Assembly: GCF_000522985.1 (NCBI RefSeq)
Contig: NZ_CP007128.1
Span: 3,456,220 to 3,520,219, forward strand
Length of the DNA: 64,000 nt
Direction: 5' to 3'
Source of the DNA: Gemmatirosa kalamazoonensis
GTDB taxonomy: Bacteria > Gemmatimonadota > Gemmatimonadetes > Gemmatimonadales > Gemmatimonadaceae
Each line of letters begins with the position of its first letter. Position 1 is the stretch's first letter. The position numbers were made by a program, and so were the translations under genes. The notes below the pieces were generated by a model, which was not told where the DNA came from, made no database searches, and saw nothing but the letters and a program-made list of their open reading frames with translations. Below, in pieces: positions 8,073 to 16,566 of the stretch.

Positions 8073-8167
8073 GCCGGAAACCTGTGGTGGCTTCCGGCGA
8101 CAAGATTTTGCGCCAATGTAGGATCAAGCGTTCCTGAGGTCAACGACGCGCGTACGGAAAAGTACGG
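8073..8167 (-). promoter_or_regulatory. lexA promoter, leader hairpin and upstream direct repeat
   Basis: On the minus strand TTGACC (8138-8143) is followed after 17 nt by TACATT (8115-8120), a good sigma-70-type promoter. Downstream in the leader, GCCGGAA-A-CC pairs with GG-C-TTCCGGC (8073-8098). Upstream, GTACGG is repeated directly across AAAA (8152-8167). Either could be an autoregulatory operator. No E. coli-type CTGT-N8-ACAG or Bacillus-type box is present. Confidence 0.5.
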
Positions 8168-8195
8168 AGTGCGTCACACCGTACCGAGCGCATCG

Positions 8196-9677
8196 TCACG
8201 CTCTGCGCGGCACGCCTTCGATGCGTCGTACCGCGACGTCGAGCCGGTGCAGCGAGCGGTCGCGGCCGAGCAACTCGAGCACGTCGAAGATGCCTGGGCT
8301 CGCGGCGGATCCGACGAGCGCCACACGCAGTGGCTGGAACAGCTTGCCAGCACCGACGCCACGCCGCTCGGCGAGCGCGCGGAGGCTCTCCTCCATCGGC
8401 GCGGTGCTCCAATCCGGCAGCGCGGCGAGCGTGTCACGTGTCTCGCCGAGCAGCGCCGCGCTGCCTGCGGGGTCCTTCAGCAGGTGCTTCGCGACCGCGT
8501 CCTCGTCGTACTCGATGGGATCGCGCAGGAACGGCGGCGCCTGACGCACGATCTCGTCGACCGTGCGGCCGCGCACGCGGAGCTGCTCGAGCAGCCGGGC
8601 GTACCAGTCGGGGCGCGCGCGCAGATCCTCCTCCGTCGTGAGCCCAGCGGAGACGAGCGCGGCACCGACGCGCGCCACCACCGCGTCGATCGGGAGCAGC
8701 ATGAGGTGCTGCCCGTTCATCCACTCGAGCTTCTTCGGGTCGAACACGGCGGCCTTCTTCTGCAGGCCGTCGGTGGAGAACAGCGCGATCATCTCGTCGA
8801 CGGTCATCACCTCGCGGTCGCCGCCCGGGGACCAGCCGAGCAGCGCGAGAAAGTTGAGCATCGCCTCGGCGAGGATGCCCATGTGCTCATAGTCGCCGAC
8901 CGCGGTGGCGCCGTGACGCTTGCTGAGCTTCTTGCCGTCCGTCCCGTGAATCATCGGGAGGTGCGCGAACGTCGGCAGCTCGGCGCCGAGCGCCTCGTAG
9001 ATCAGGATCTGCTTCGGCGTGTTGGAGATGTGGTCGTCGCCGCGCATCACGAGCGTGATCGCCATCGCGATGTCGTCCGACACGACGGCCATGTTGTAGA
9101 TCGGCGTCCCATCGGAGCGGAGGACGACGAAGTCCTCGATGTCCTTGTTCGGGAACGTGATGCGGCCGTGCACGACGTCGGTCCACGACGTCTCGCCCTC
9201 GGGCACGCGGAAGCGCACGGCGAACGGCTCGCCGCTGTCGACGCGGCGAGCCACCTCGTCGGCGGACAGACGGTCGCACCGGCGGTCGTACCGGAACGCG
9301 TTGCCCTCCGCCTCGGCCGCCTTTCGGCGCTCGTCGAGCTCCGCGGGCGTGCAGAAGCAGCGGTACGCGGCGCCGCGCTCCACGAGACGCATCGCGTCGG
9401 CGCGGTGCCGCTCGCCGTGCGCGCCCTGGAAGACGACCTCCTCGTCCCACGCGAGCCCGAGCCAGCCGAGCCCCTCGAAGATCGCGCGGGTGCTCGCCTC
9501 GGTGCTGCGCGCGCGGTCGGTGTCCTCGATGCGGAGCAGGAACTGGCCGCCGTAGTGCTTCGCGTACAGCCAGTTGAACAGCGCGGTGCGCGCGCCGCCG
9601 ACGTGGAGGTAGCCGGTGGGCGACGGAGCGAAGCGAAGGCGCGGCGTGCGCGCGGAATCGGTGGAATCGGAGCTCAT
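8196..9677 (-). CDS. gltX: glutamyl-tRNA synthetase
   Basis: Protein of 493 aa, the normal length for a bacterial class-I GluRS. The N-terminal Rossmann fold carries the HIGH-type signature in RFAPSPTGYLHVGGARTA, then LLRIEDTDRARST. The KMSKS-type loop is KKLSKRHGAT. A cysteine pair in YRCFC is part of the zinc-binding region seen in many GluRS. The C-terminal helical anticodon-binding domain is complete. It charges tRNA-Glu, and in organisms lacking GlnRS also tRNA-Gln; which applies here cannot be judged. It sits between lexA and two tRNA-Ser genes, all on the minus strand. Confidence 0.97.
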   Translation of the reverse strand: MSSDSTDSARTPRLRFAPSPTGYLHVGGARTALFNWLYAKHYGGQFLLRIEDTDRARSTEASTRAIFEGLGWLGLAWDEEVVFQGAHGERHRADAMRLVERGAAYRCFCTPAELDERRKAAEAEGNAFRYDRRCDRLSADEVARRVDSGEPFAVRFRVPEGETSWTDVVHGRITFPNKDIEDFVVLRSDGTPIYNMAVVSDDIAMAITLVMRGDDHISNTPKQILIYEALGAELPTFAHLPMIHGTDGKKLSKRHGATAVGDYEHMGILAEAMLNFLALLGWSPGGDREVMTVDEMIALFSTDGLQKKAAVFDPKKLEWMNGQHLMLLPIDAVVARVGAALVSAGLTTEEDLRARPDWYARLLEQLRVRGRTVDEIVRQAPPFLRDPIEYDEDAVAKHLLKDPAGSAALLGETRDTLAALPDWSTAPMEESLRALAERRGVGAGKLFQPLRVALVGSAASPGIFDVLELLGRDRSLHRLDVAVRRIEGVPRRA

Positions 9678-9738
9678 GCGAGATCGGGGTACCGAACGAA
9701 AAACGCGGGTCCGCCGGCGAACCGACGGACCCGCGAAG

Positions 9739-9828
<90 letters not shown>

Positions 9829-9865
9829 AGTATTGGCTCCGGCGCAGCGACGAGAAGGAGCCGAG

Positions 9866-9950
9866 CGGAGGGCCAGGGACTCGAACCCTGAAGTCGCTCG
9901 CGCGACGGCGGTTTTCAAGACCGCTGCCTTAACCATTCGGCCAGCCCTCC
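9866..9950 (-). tRNA. tRNA-Ser(TGA)
   Basis: An 85-nt class-II tRNA with acceptor GGAGGGC/GCCCTCC, anticodon loop CTTGAAA giving TGA, a long variable arm and a TTCGAGT loop. It lies 37 nt from the other tRNA-Ser gene on the same strand; the two are probably co-transcribed. CCA is not encoded. Confidence 0.97.
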
Positions 9951-10052
9951 TCGAACCAAAGGCCTGGGCCCGTCTACGAAAGATGGCCGGGGTCGTAGGC
10001 CGACGCAAGGCGAGCCGCTGTGGGCTGCAAGTACGCCCGACCCGAGATGTGC

Positions 10053-10089
10053 GAGCGGGGCCGCGCGACGATGTCGCGCGGCCCCGCTC
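10053..10089. terminator. perfect 17-bp hairpin
   Basis: GAGCGGGGCCGCGCGAC pairs without mismatch with GTCGCGCGGCCCCGCTC around a 3-nt loop. It lies 30 nt after the stop of the minus-strand gene at 10119-10574. No T-run follows on the minus strand; GATTT follows on the plus strand. Confidence 0.65.
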
Positions 10090-10118
10090 GATTTCGCGGC
10101 TCACGACGCCGAGCGTCG

Positions 10119-10574
10119 TCAGGCCTCGAGGTCGCCCGTCGGCATGAACGCGAACATCGGCGCGAGCGCCTCGAGACGGCACCAGCCTCGTGCCGGCCGC
10201 ACCGCGACGAGGAACGGGATCTCGGGCTTCGGCACGTGGGCGTACGCGGTCCAGAACGCACGCTCGCGCGGCAGGAAGTGCTCGTAGTCCATGCTCGCCG
10301 AGGGGTCCGCCGCATCGACCACGAACGTGAGGCGCTTGCGCCCGCTGACCGTGCGGATGTGCGGTACCACGGTCGCCTCGTCCCCGAACACCGCGACCGC
10401 GAGCGTCCACAGCGCGCGGTGGAATGGCTCGAGCCGATGCCGCGTGATGTAGCGCTGCACGTCGTTGCGTGGGTTGCGCGCGGATCCGCCTACCGTGTGC
10501 TTGTGCCGGCGGTCGGTGCGCGGGCTCGCATCCGAATCGTGGTCGGCGCGCTTCGCTGGGCGCGGGTCGGTCAT
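10119..10574 (-). CDS. hypothetical protein
   Basis: Protein of 151 aa. The start at 10574 follows GGAGGG at proper spacing. The first 40 residues are basic and disordered (RPAKRADHDSD, RRHKHTVGGS). The rest is a compact domain with YITRHRLEPFHRALWTLAV, then KRLTFVVDAADPSASMDYEHFLPRERAFW, ending in hydrophobic strands (IPFLVAVRP, LAPMFAFMP). I recognise no family. It is a single gene between hairpins on both sides, downstream of the DUF2723 gene. Confidence 0.7.
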   Translation of the reverse strand: MTDPRPAKRADHDSDASPRTDRRHKHTVGGSARNPRNDVQRYITRHRLEPFHRALWTLAVAVFGDEATVVPHIRTVSGRKRLTFVVDAADPSASMDYEHFLPRERAFWTAYAHVPKPEIPFLVAVRPARGWCRLEALAPMFAFMPTGDLEA

Positions 10575-10592
10575 GAACCCTCCGTAATGAAA

Positions 10593-10626
10593 GCGGGCGG
10601 CGGAACCCAGTGGTCCCACCGCCCGC
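10593..10626 (-). terminator. terminator hairpin after the DUF2723 gene
   Basis: GCGGGCGG (10593-10600) pairs with CCGCCCGC (10619-10626), with partial inner pairing. On the minus strand it starts 40 nt after the stop of the DUF2723 gene and is followed by a T-rich stretch (TTTCATTA). Confidence 0.6.
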
Positions 10627-10665
10627 AACTCGCAAACGCCGCACCGTCAAGCGCGTTCCACGCGA

Positions 10666-13068
10666 TCAGCGTGGGGGCGCCACCTTGGTCGGCGGGGGCG
10701 CGCCACTCTTCGCGCCGGGGAGCGCGGCCGAGTCGGTTGGCGCGGCAGGGATGAGGTTGGGCAGCGGGCTCTCGCCCGGGCCCGTGATGTTCGGGATCGG
10801 ACGGTCGAGGCCGAAGTCGCGCTCGCTGTGCATGGCGCGGGCGAGCTGCTGCGTGGTGGCCATCACCTGCTGCGCGACCTGCGGGCGCCCCGTGCGCGCG
10901 AGCGCCTCGGCGAGCTCGATCCCCGTGATCGTGTAGAGGTCGGGGATGCCGCGGCTCGGCATGTCCACCCAGTCGCCCCGCTTGATGAGCGCCTTCGGTC
11001 CCTCGAACACGGACTGCCAGAGGTCGGTCGTGCGCTTCAGGTCCACCCATCCCTCGCCCTGCATCATGATCGTGTCCTTGCCGGGCACGGGAGGCGTGGG
11101 AAGCAGCTTGCGGGCGAGTCCCTGGGTCAGCAGGTAGCTCTGCAGACCGAGCTCCTGGCCGTAGCCGCCCGACGTGCGGCTGAAGTACACCGGCCGCTCG
11201 GGGTACGCGTCGCGGATCATGTAGAGCACGAGCAGATCCGCGCGGTAGAGCTCCTGCCCCTGGATGGTGGCGTGGATCGTGTCCGCGCCGACGCCCTTCA
11301 CGAACGTGTTCTGCTGCCCGAGGCTGATCCCGAGCGGGATCGCGTCGAGCTCCTTCATGCTGAGATTGATCGGCGGCTTCGTGGGCTTCGGCCACGTCTG
11401 CCCGCGGTAGATCGCCGGACCCTTCGCGGCGTCGTACTCGTACACGGGGCGCCTAACGAGCTGCCGCGTGTACCAGTCGGTGTTCAGCAGGGACGTGTTC
11501 GCGATGATGACGTCCTTCCGGATCCCCTCGACCTCCTGCGCATACCAGAGCGGGAAGGTGTCGTTGTCGCCGACGGTGACGAGGATGCCGTACGGCTCGA
11601 CGGAGTTCAGCAGATCCTTCGCGAACGCCGCGGTGTCCTTCTGGTTCGCGCGCGACGCCTGCTTCCAGTTGCCGAAGAGCGGAATCAACGCGAGCGCCAG
11701 CGTCGGCGACGCGAGCAGCCAGCTCCGCTCGCGCGGCTGGTCGACGTACTGCCGGCCGAGCTTCACCTTGTCGGCGCCGAACAGCGCGGCGATGGACTCC
11801 CACACCCACACGAGGCCCAGCGCGGCCCACACGCCCCACGTGGAGAAGCTCCAGATGTAGAAGTAGTCGCGGTCGCGCACCTCGCGCTGGACGTTGTTCC
11901 CCAGCTCCGGCGCCTGCGACGCGCCGTACTTGAAGTTCATGTAGTAGATCAGCGCGAACGTCACCGTGAACACGAGCGGGCCGAAGAACCAGAACGATTG
12001 TCGGTCCCGGTTCCAGTGCACCCACCCGCCCACGAGGCCGAGGGCGAGGAACAGCACCGCGAGGCCGCTCTGCAGCCCAGGCAGCTCGCTGTGGGCATCG
12101 CGCAGCCACTGCCACTTGAAGTACAGCCACCACATCCCGACCTGCGCGGTGAACGGCGCCTGGCGCTCGGCGAGCGACGGCTTGCCGTACTGGTCGCGAT
12201 TGATGTTCGCCATCAACCGGTCGTAGGTCAGCTTGCTCAGCGTGCAGTCGACCTTGGGACCGTTCGTGCACGCCGTGGGCTCGCCCTCGTTGATGGCGGG
12301 GAAGTGCGCGGCGCGGATCGGCTGGTAGACGAACGGTGTGAGGCCGACGATGAACGCGGCCGCGCCGGCGAGCAGCAGCTTCCAGCGGAGCAGCGTGAGC
12401 GGCTTGCGGATCAGCACCGCCGCCGCGACGGCCGGCGCGACGAGGAAGCCCGCGGGGTGGTTCGCGTAGCCCAGGCCGATGAGATACGCGACGAGCACCA
12501 GCGTGCGGTCGGCGCGCGTCCCTTCGGGCTCGTCGGACCAGCGCACCATGAGCCACGACACGATCGCGAAGAACAGCAGCGAGACGGTGTAGACCTTCTC
12601 GTTCACCACGCTCTGGTTCCACACCGTGAACGCCGTGGCGCCGATGAGCGCCGCGACCGCGCCGCCGACGATGCGCTGCCAGCGGCGGGCGAGCCAGCTC
12701 ACGAGCACGCGCTCGGCGACGAGGAACCAGAGGCCGGCCGAGACCGCGCTGCACAGCGCTGCGAGCACGTTGATGCGAGCGGCGACGCTGCCGCCGATGG
12801 GCAGCAGCGACGCGACGCGGCCGATCAGCACGAAGAACGGGTTGCCCGGCGGGTGCGGGATGCCGAGCACGTACGCGGCGGCGATGTACTCGCTCGTGTC
12901 CCACATCGACGTCGACGGGGCGAGCGTGAGCAGGTAGAGCACGAGCACGACGAGCGACACGACGCCGGCCGCGATGTACGAGGGACGGTAGTCCAGCTCG
13001 GCGGTCGCGGCGGCGGGACTCGACCGCTCAGTGGCGGCGAGGCGCTCGGATCGGACGGAGGTGGCCAT
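10666..13068 (-). CDS. DUF2723 (TMEM260-like) GT-C membrane protein
   Basis: Protein of 800 aa. After a 30-residue soluble leader, about 12 hydrophobic helices occupy residues 30-470. The first loop holds the family signature LAPSTSMWDTSEYI and LGIPHPPGNP; the acidic residues here match the GT-C catalytic loop that uses lipid-linked sugars. A soluble C-terminal half (470-800) contains GDNDTFPLWYAQEVEGIRKD, typical of the family. DUF2723 proteins are related to TMEM260, a protein O-mannosyltransferase, so this enzyme may O-glycosylate exported proteins. The tail is Pro/Ala-rich. It lies downstream of purH but is separated from it by a long hairpin, so it is probably its own unit. Confidence 0.88.
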   Translation of the reverse strand: MATSVRSERLAATERSSPAAATAELDYRPSYIAAGVVSLVVLVLYLLTLAPSTSMWDTSEYIAAAYVLGIPHPPGNPFFVLIGRVASLLPIGGSVAARINVLAALCSAVSAGLWFLVAERVLVSWLARRWQRIVGGAVAALIGATAFTVWNQSVVNEKVYTVSLLFFAIVSWLMVRWSDEPEGTRADRTLVLVAYLIGLGYANHPAGFLVAPAVAAAVLIRKPLTLLRWKLLLAGAAAFIVGLTPFVYQPIRAAHFPAINEGEPTACTNGPKVDCTLSKLTYDRLMANINRDQYGKPSLAERQAPFTAQVGMWWLYFKWQWLRDAHSELPGLQSGLAVLFLALGLVGGWVHWNRDRQSFWFFGPLVFTVTFALIYYMNFKYGASQAPELGNNVQREVRDRDYFYIWSFSTWGVWAALGLVWVWESIAALFGADKVKLGRQYVDQPRERSWLLASPTLALALIPLFGNWKQASRANQKDTAAFAKDLLNSVEPYGILVTVGDNDTFPLWYAQEVEGIRKDVIIANTSLLNTDWYTRQLVRRPVYEYDAAKGPAIYRGQTWPKPTKPPINLSMKELDAIPLGISLGQQNTFVKGVGADTIHATIQGQELYRADLLVLYMIRDAYPERPVYFSRTSGGYGQELGLQSYLLTQGLARKLLPTPPVPGKDTIMMQGEGWVDLKRTTDLWQSVFEGPKALIKRGDWVDMPSRGIPDLYTITGIELAEALARTGRPQVAQQVMATTQQLARAMHSERDFGLDRPIPNITGPGESPLPNLIPAAPTDSAALPGAKSGAPPPTKVAPPR

Positions 13069-13142
13069 GACGGGTGAAGCGGGGAGATCGGGAGCTGCCG
13101 AACGTAAACCAGAAGAATAGCCGGTTCGTCACCGGAACCCAT

Positions 13143-13212
13143 GGCTGCGTGGCTGCGTAGCTGCGTAGCTCCGTGTGACTCCGGCGCTTACGCAGCCACG
13201 CAGCCACGCAGT
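13143..13212. repeat. hairpin of CTGCGTGG units after purH
   Basis: The left arm (about 13143-13170) is made of CTGCGTGG/CTGCGTAG units. The right arm (13187-13212) is the reverse complement with one or two mismatches. It starts 12 nt after the purH stop on the minus strand. The same unit is used at 51751-51813. Confidence 0.8.
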
Positions 13213-13223
13213 CACTCAGCGGG

Positions 13224-14765
13224 TCAATGCCGGAACAACCGCACCCCGGTAAATACCATCGCCATGCCGTGCTCGTTCGCCGCCGCCACGACCTCGGCGT
13301 CGCGGACGGAGCCGCCGGGCTGCACGATGGCGCGCACGCCGGCCGCCGCGGCCTGGTCGACGCCGTCGCGGAACGGGAAGAACGCGTCCGAGGCGAGCGC
13401 GGTACCGGCGGTGTCGTGGCCGAGCTGCCGCGCCTTGTGCCCGGCGAGGAACGACGCATCGACGCGCGACATCTGCCCGGCGCCGATGCCGATCGTCGCG
13501 CCGCCGCGGGCGAGCACGATGGCGTTGGATTTCACGCTCGCCACGGCGCGCCACGCGAAACGGAGGTCGTCGAGCTCCTCGTCGGTCGGCGCGCGGTCGG
13601 TGACGACGGTCCAGCCATCGTCGACGCTCACGGCAGGCAGCCGGTCCTGGACGAGCAGCCCGCCGCGCACGCGCTTCACGTCGAGCGCGCGCGGGTCGGC
13701 CGGGGCGCGCCCCTCGAGGATGCGCAGGTTCTTCTTGCGGCCGAGCGTCTCGATCGCGCCGGGTGTGAACTCGGGAGCGACGACGCACTCGACGAACAGG
13801 CGGCTGATCGACTCCGCGGCCTCGTCGTCGACCGGCACGGTGAGCGCGATGATGCCGCCGAACGCGCTCGTGGGATCGCAGGCGAGCGCCTTCTCGTACG
13901 CCTCCCGCGCCGTGGCGCCGATGGCGAGGCCGCACGGCGTGGTGTGCTTCACGATCGCGCAGCAGGCGCGCGTCTCGTCGGCGAACGGATCGGTGGCGAG
14001 CAGCGCGCCCTCGAGGTCCAGTAGGTTGTTGAACGACAACTCCTTGCCGCCGCGCTGGACGAGCGCGCCGAGCCCCGCACCGCGCCGCTCGACGTAGAAC
14101 GCGGCGCGCTGGTGCGGGTTCTCGCCGTAGCGCAGTCCCTGCGCGCGCTCCACGGCGAGCGTCAGGCGCGCGGGAAAGCGGTCGCCTTCCTGCTCGGCGA
14201 ACCACGCGGCGATCGCGGCGTCGTAGGCGGCGGTGTGGGCGAAGACCTTGGCCGCGAGGCGGCGGCGGAGGACGCGCAGGTCTTCCGCCGCCGCGCCGCG
14301 CAGGACGCCTAACACCTCGTCATAGTCCGCCGGGTCGACGACGACCGTGACGGCGTCGTGGTTCTTCGCCGCGGAGCGGAGCATCGACGGGCCGCCGATG
14401 TCGATCTGCTCGACGACGTCGTCGCGCGTCGCGCCGGGGCGCGCAGCGGTCTCGCGGAACGGGTACAGGTTCACGACGACGACGTCGATCGGCTGGATGT
14501 CGTGCGCGGCGATCGCGTCCATGTGCCCGGGCAGGTCACGGCGCGCGAGGAGACCGCCGTGCACGACGGGGTGCAGCGTCTTCACCCGGCCGTCGAGCAT
14601 CTCGGGGAAGCCCGTGATCTCGCTGACGTCCATGACCTGAAGGCCGGCGTCGCGCAGCGCTCGCGCGGTACCGCCGGTGGAGACCAGCTCGGCGCCTAAC
14701 GCCATCAGGCCGCGGGCGAGGTCGACGAGTCCGGTCTTGTCGGAGACGGAGAGCAGAGCGCGCAT
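13224..14765 (-). CDS. purH: bifunctional AICAR transformylase / IMP cyclohydrolase
   Basis: Protein of 513 aa, full family length. The N-terminal IMP cyclohydrolase (MGS-like) domain starts RALLSVSDKTGLVDLARGL and contains STGGTARALRDAG and VKTLHPVVHGGLL. The C-terminal AICAR formyltransferase domain has RYGENPHQRAAFY, the KHTTPCG motif that carries the catalytic Lys-His, and GIGAGQMSRVD. It performs the last two steps of de novo IMP synthesis. The purN gene upstream supplies an earlier formyl transfer of the same pathway. A 48-bp gap with a half-copy of a repeat separates the two. Confidence 0.97.
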   Translation of the reverse strand: MRALLSVSDKTGLVDLARGLMALGAELVSTGGTARALRDAGLQVMDVSEITGFPEMLDGRVKTLHPVVHGGLLARRDLPGHMDAIAAHDIQPIDVVVVNLYPFRETAARPGATRDDVVEQIDIGGPSMLRSAAKNHDAVTVVVDPADYDEVLGVLRGAAAEDLRVLRRRLAAKVFAHTAAYDAAIAAWFAEQEGDRFPARLTLAVERAQGLRYGENPHQRAAFYVERRGAGLGALVQRGGKELSFNNLLDLEGALLATDPFADETRACCAIVKHTTPCGLAIGATAREAYEKALACDPTSAFGGIIALTVPVDDEAAESISRLFVECVVAPEFTPGAIETLGRKKNLRILEGRAPADPRALDVKRVRGGLLVQDRLPAVSVDDGWTVVTDRAPTDEELDDLRFAWRAVASVKSNAIVLARGGATIGIGAGQMSRVDASFLAGHKARQLGHDTAGTALASDAFFPFRDGVDQAAAAGVRAIVQPGGSVRDAEVVAAANEHGMAMVFTGVRLFRH

Positions 14766-14771
14766 TGGGGA

Positions 14772-14800
14772 AAGCGTGGAGCGGGGAGCGGGGAACGCGG
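14772..14800. repeat. half-copy of the GGAGCGN repeat after purN
   Basis: AGCGTGGAGCGGGGAGCGGG is a tandem of GGAGCGN units, as in the arms of the hairpin at 20801-20875, but the complementary arm is missing. It lies about 14 nt after the purN stop. Confidence 0.6.
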
Positions 14801-14813
14801 CGAGACGGGGTGC

Positions 14814-15512
14814 CTAACGGAGCGCGCGGTCGATCTCGTGCGCGACGGCGTCGGCGTCGGTCGTGACCGTGAACGCGGCATCGGGCGGGCCATCGCGGAA
14901 CGCGCCGACCACGGAGCCGTCGGGCGCGAGGCGCACGTCACCCGCGGCCACCGCCTGCACCACGCGCGGCAGCAGCAGGTGCTCCACGCGCAGCACCCGC
15001 TTCGCGAGCGTGTCGGCGAAGTCGGTGGCGTAGACGGGTACCGGCCACTGCGCGGCGATGGGACCGCGGTCGTACTGGTCGTCGACGAAGTGCACGGTCG
15101 CTCCCGAGATGCGGGCGCCGGCGTCGAGCACCGCCTGGTGCACGCGCGCGCCGTACATGCCCGCGCCGCCGAACGCGGGGAGCAGGGCAGGGTGCACGTT
15201 CAGCATGCGGCCGCGGAAGCGGGCGACGACCGCGCGGGGCACGAGCTTCAGGTAGCCGGCGAGCACGACGAGGTCGACGCGCTGCGCCTGCAGCAGCGCG
15301 AGCAGCGCGTCGCCGTCGCCCGGCTCGCGCAGCGTGTCGGCGGCGATGCCGCGCGCCCGGGCGCGGTCGAGCGCACCGGCGTCGGCGCGGTTCGCGAGGA
15401 CGAGCACCACGTCCGCCGCGCGCGCGTCGCCGAGCGCGTCGAGGTGGTCGAGCAGCGCCTGGAGGTTGGAGCCGCCGCCGGAGGCGAGCACCGCGATGCG
15501 CGCGCGGTTCAC
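14814..15512 (-). CDS. purN: phosphoribosylglycinamide formyltransferase
   Basis: Protein of 232 aa from a GTG start at 15512, which overlaps the stop of the upstream phosphatase gene as GTGA. The N-terminus RIAVLASGGGSNLQALLD is the PurN signature. The formyl-folate site motif appears as MLNVHPALLPAFGG, followed by SGATVHFVDDQYDRGPI with the catalytic Asp; the Asn and His are in the NVHPALLP motif. It transfers a formyl group from 10-formyl-THF to GAR, step three of purine synthesis. The stop codon TAG lies inside a copy of the GTTAGGC motif. Confidence 0.95.
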   Translation of the reverse strand: MNRARIAVLASGGGSNLQALLDHLDALGDARAADVVLVLANRADAGALDRARARGIAADTLREPGDGDALLALLQAQRVDLVVLAGYLKLVPRAVVARFRGRMLNVHPALLPAFGGAGMYGARVHQAVLDAGARISGATVHFVDDQYDRGPIAAQWPVPVYATDFADTLAKRVLRVEHLLLPRVVQAVAAGDVRLAPDGSVVGAFRDGPPDAAFTVTTDADAVAHEIDRALR

Positions 15513-16081
15513 GACGCGCTCCCCCGCCACGCGAGCACGCGATCCACCGCGGCGTCGAGCGTGGTGTTCAGCGTGAACTCGTCGCGCGCGCGCTGCTGGT
15601 CGAGCCACTTCGTGTCGCGCGACGGCACGAGCACGCCGAGGCCGCCGAGTCGCCGCGCCGGCTCCACGTCGCGCAGCTTGTCGCCCACGTAGGCCGAACG
15701 GGCGAGGTCGATGCCGTGCTCCGCCGCGGCGCGCTCGTACAGCGCGGTGCCCGGCTTGCGGCACGCGCAGGGTCCGGTCACCTCGGGGAGGTGTGGGCAG
15801 AAGTAGCTCGCGTCGAGCCGCGCCCCGCCGGTGCCCAACAGCTCCCCGACGCGCGCCTCGACGCGCCGGTAGTCGTCTTCGGTGAGCATGCCGCGCGCGA
15901 TGCCGGACTGGTTCGTGACCACGATGGCGAGCCACCCGGCCTGGTTGATTCGCCGCACCGCGCCCGCCGCGCCGGGGCGGAGGACGACCTTCGTGGGATC
16001 GGCGATGTAGTGCACGTCGTCGATCAGCGTGCCGTCGCGGTCGAAGAACACCGCCCGGCGGCCGGCTCCGTCGTCGCTCAT
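15509..16081 (-). CDS. gmhB: D-glycero-D-manno-heptose-1,7-bisphosphate 7-phosphatase
   Basis: Protein of 190 aa. HAD-IIIA fold with the DxD motif FFDRDGTLIDD near the N-terminus, TNQSGIARG as motif II, and the GmhB zinc loop CPHLP...GPCACRKP followed by YVGDKLRDVEPA as motif IV. GmhB removes the C7 phosphate in ADP-heptose synthesis for LPS; close relatives can act as histidinol-phosphatases. No other heptose genes are nearby. It overlaps the preceding lipoprotein gene (ATGA) and the following purN (GTGA), so translation is probably coupled. Confidence 0.9.
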   Translation of the reverse strand: MSDDGAGRRAVFFDRDGTLIDDVHYIADPTKVVLRPGAAGAVRRINQAGWLAIVVTNQSGIARGMLTEDDYRRVEARVGELLGTGGARLDASYFCPHLPEVTGPCACRKPGTALYERAAAEHGIDLARSAYVGDKLRDVEPARRLGGLGVLVPSRDTKWLDQQRARDEFTLNTTLDAAVDRVLAWRGSAS

Positions 16082-16094
16082 CGCGGCCGGCCCG

Positions 16095-16220
16095 GCACGC
16101 GGCGCGCCGTATCGTTGGGCACGCGCCGCGTCGTATCGTTAGGCACCCGGCGCGTCGTGTCGTTGGGCACCCGGCGCGTCGTGTCGTTGGGCACCCGGCG
16201 CGTCGTATCGCCCGGCGCGC
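16095..16220. repeat. 24-bp tandem repeat coding TTRRVPND
   Basis: About five copies of a 24-bp unit (CGTCGTATCGTTGGGCACCC plus GGCG), differing at one or two bases, lie near the 3' end of the lipoprotein gene. On the minus strand each codes the octapeptide TTRRVPND. One copy has GTTAGGC where the others have GTTGGGC. Confidence 0.9.
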
Positions 16221-16550
16221 GGCGCGTGCTGTCCGGCGGCGGCTCGGCCTTCGGCGTGGTGAACTGGCGCTCGCTCAGCGCGAGCGTGACGCCGGAGACC
16301 GAGCGCTGCCCGCTTGCCGACACGCGGTAGAACGCGTTCGGCCGCAGCGGCTGGCGAAGCACGATCACGATGTCGGTGGACGGCGACGGACGGCTCGGCA
16401 CCGGCGGCGGTGCGGGCGGGCGGCCGCGCGTCGAGTCGCGGCGCGCCGCGGCGATGCTGTCGCGGCGCGCGCGCGCCGTGTCGACCCGCGGAGCGGCGGG
16501 CGCTCGACGCGTCGTGTCGCGCGCGGTCCCGGCGCGGGCGATCGAGTCGG

Positions 16551-16566
16551 CGCGCGCGCGCGCGCG
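16551..16566. repeat. (CG)8 dinucleotide tract at the frameshift
   Basis: Sixteen bases of uninterrupted CG lie exactly where the two reading frames of the Ig-like lipoprotein must join. Gain or loss of one unit changes the frame by two bases, which is what is needed. Confidence 0.85.

Noticed and set aside
16095-16220. Regular 24-bp repeat that could suggest a CRISPR array
   Set aside because: There are no spacers; the units are contiguous, in frame and code TTRRVPND. No cas genes are present.
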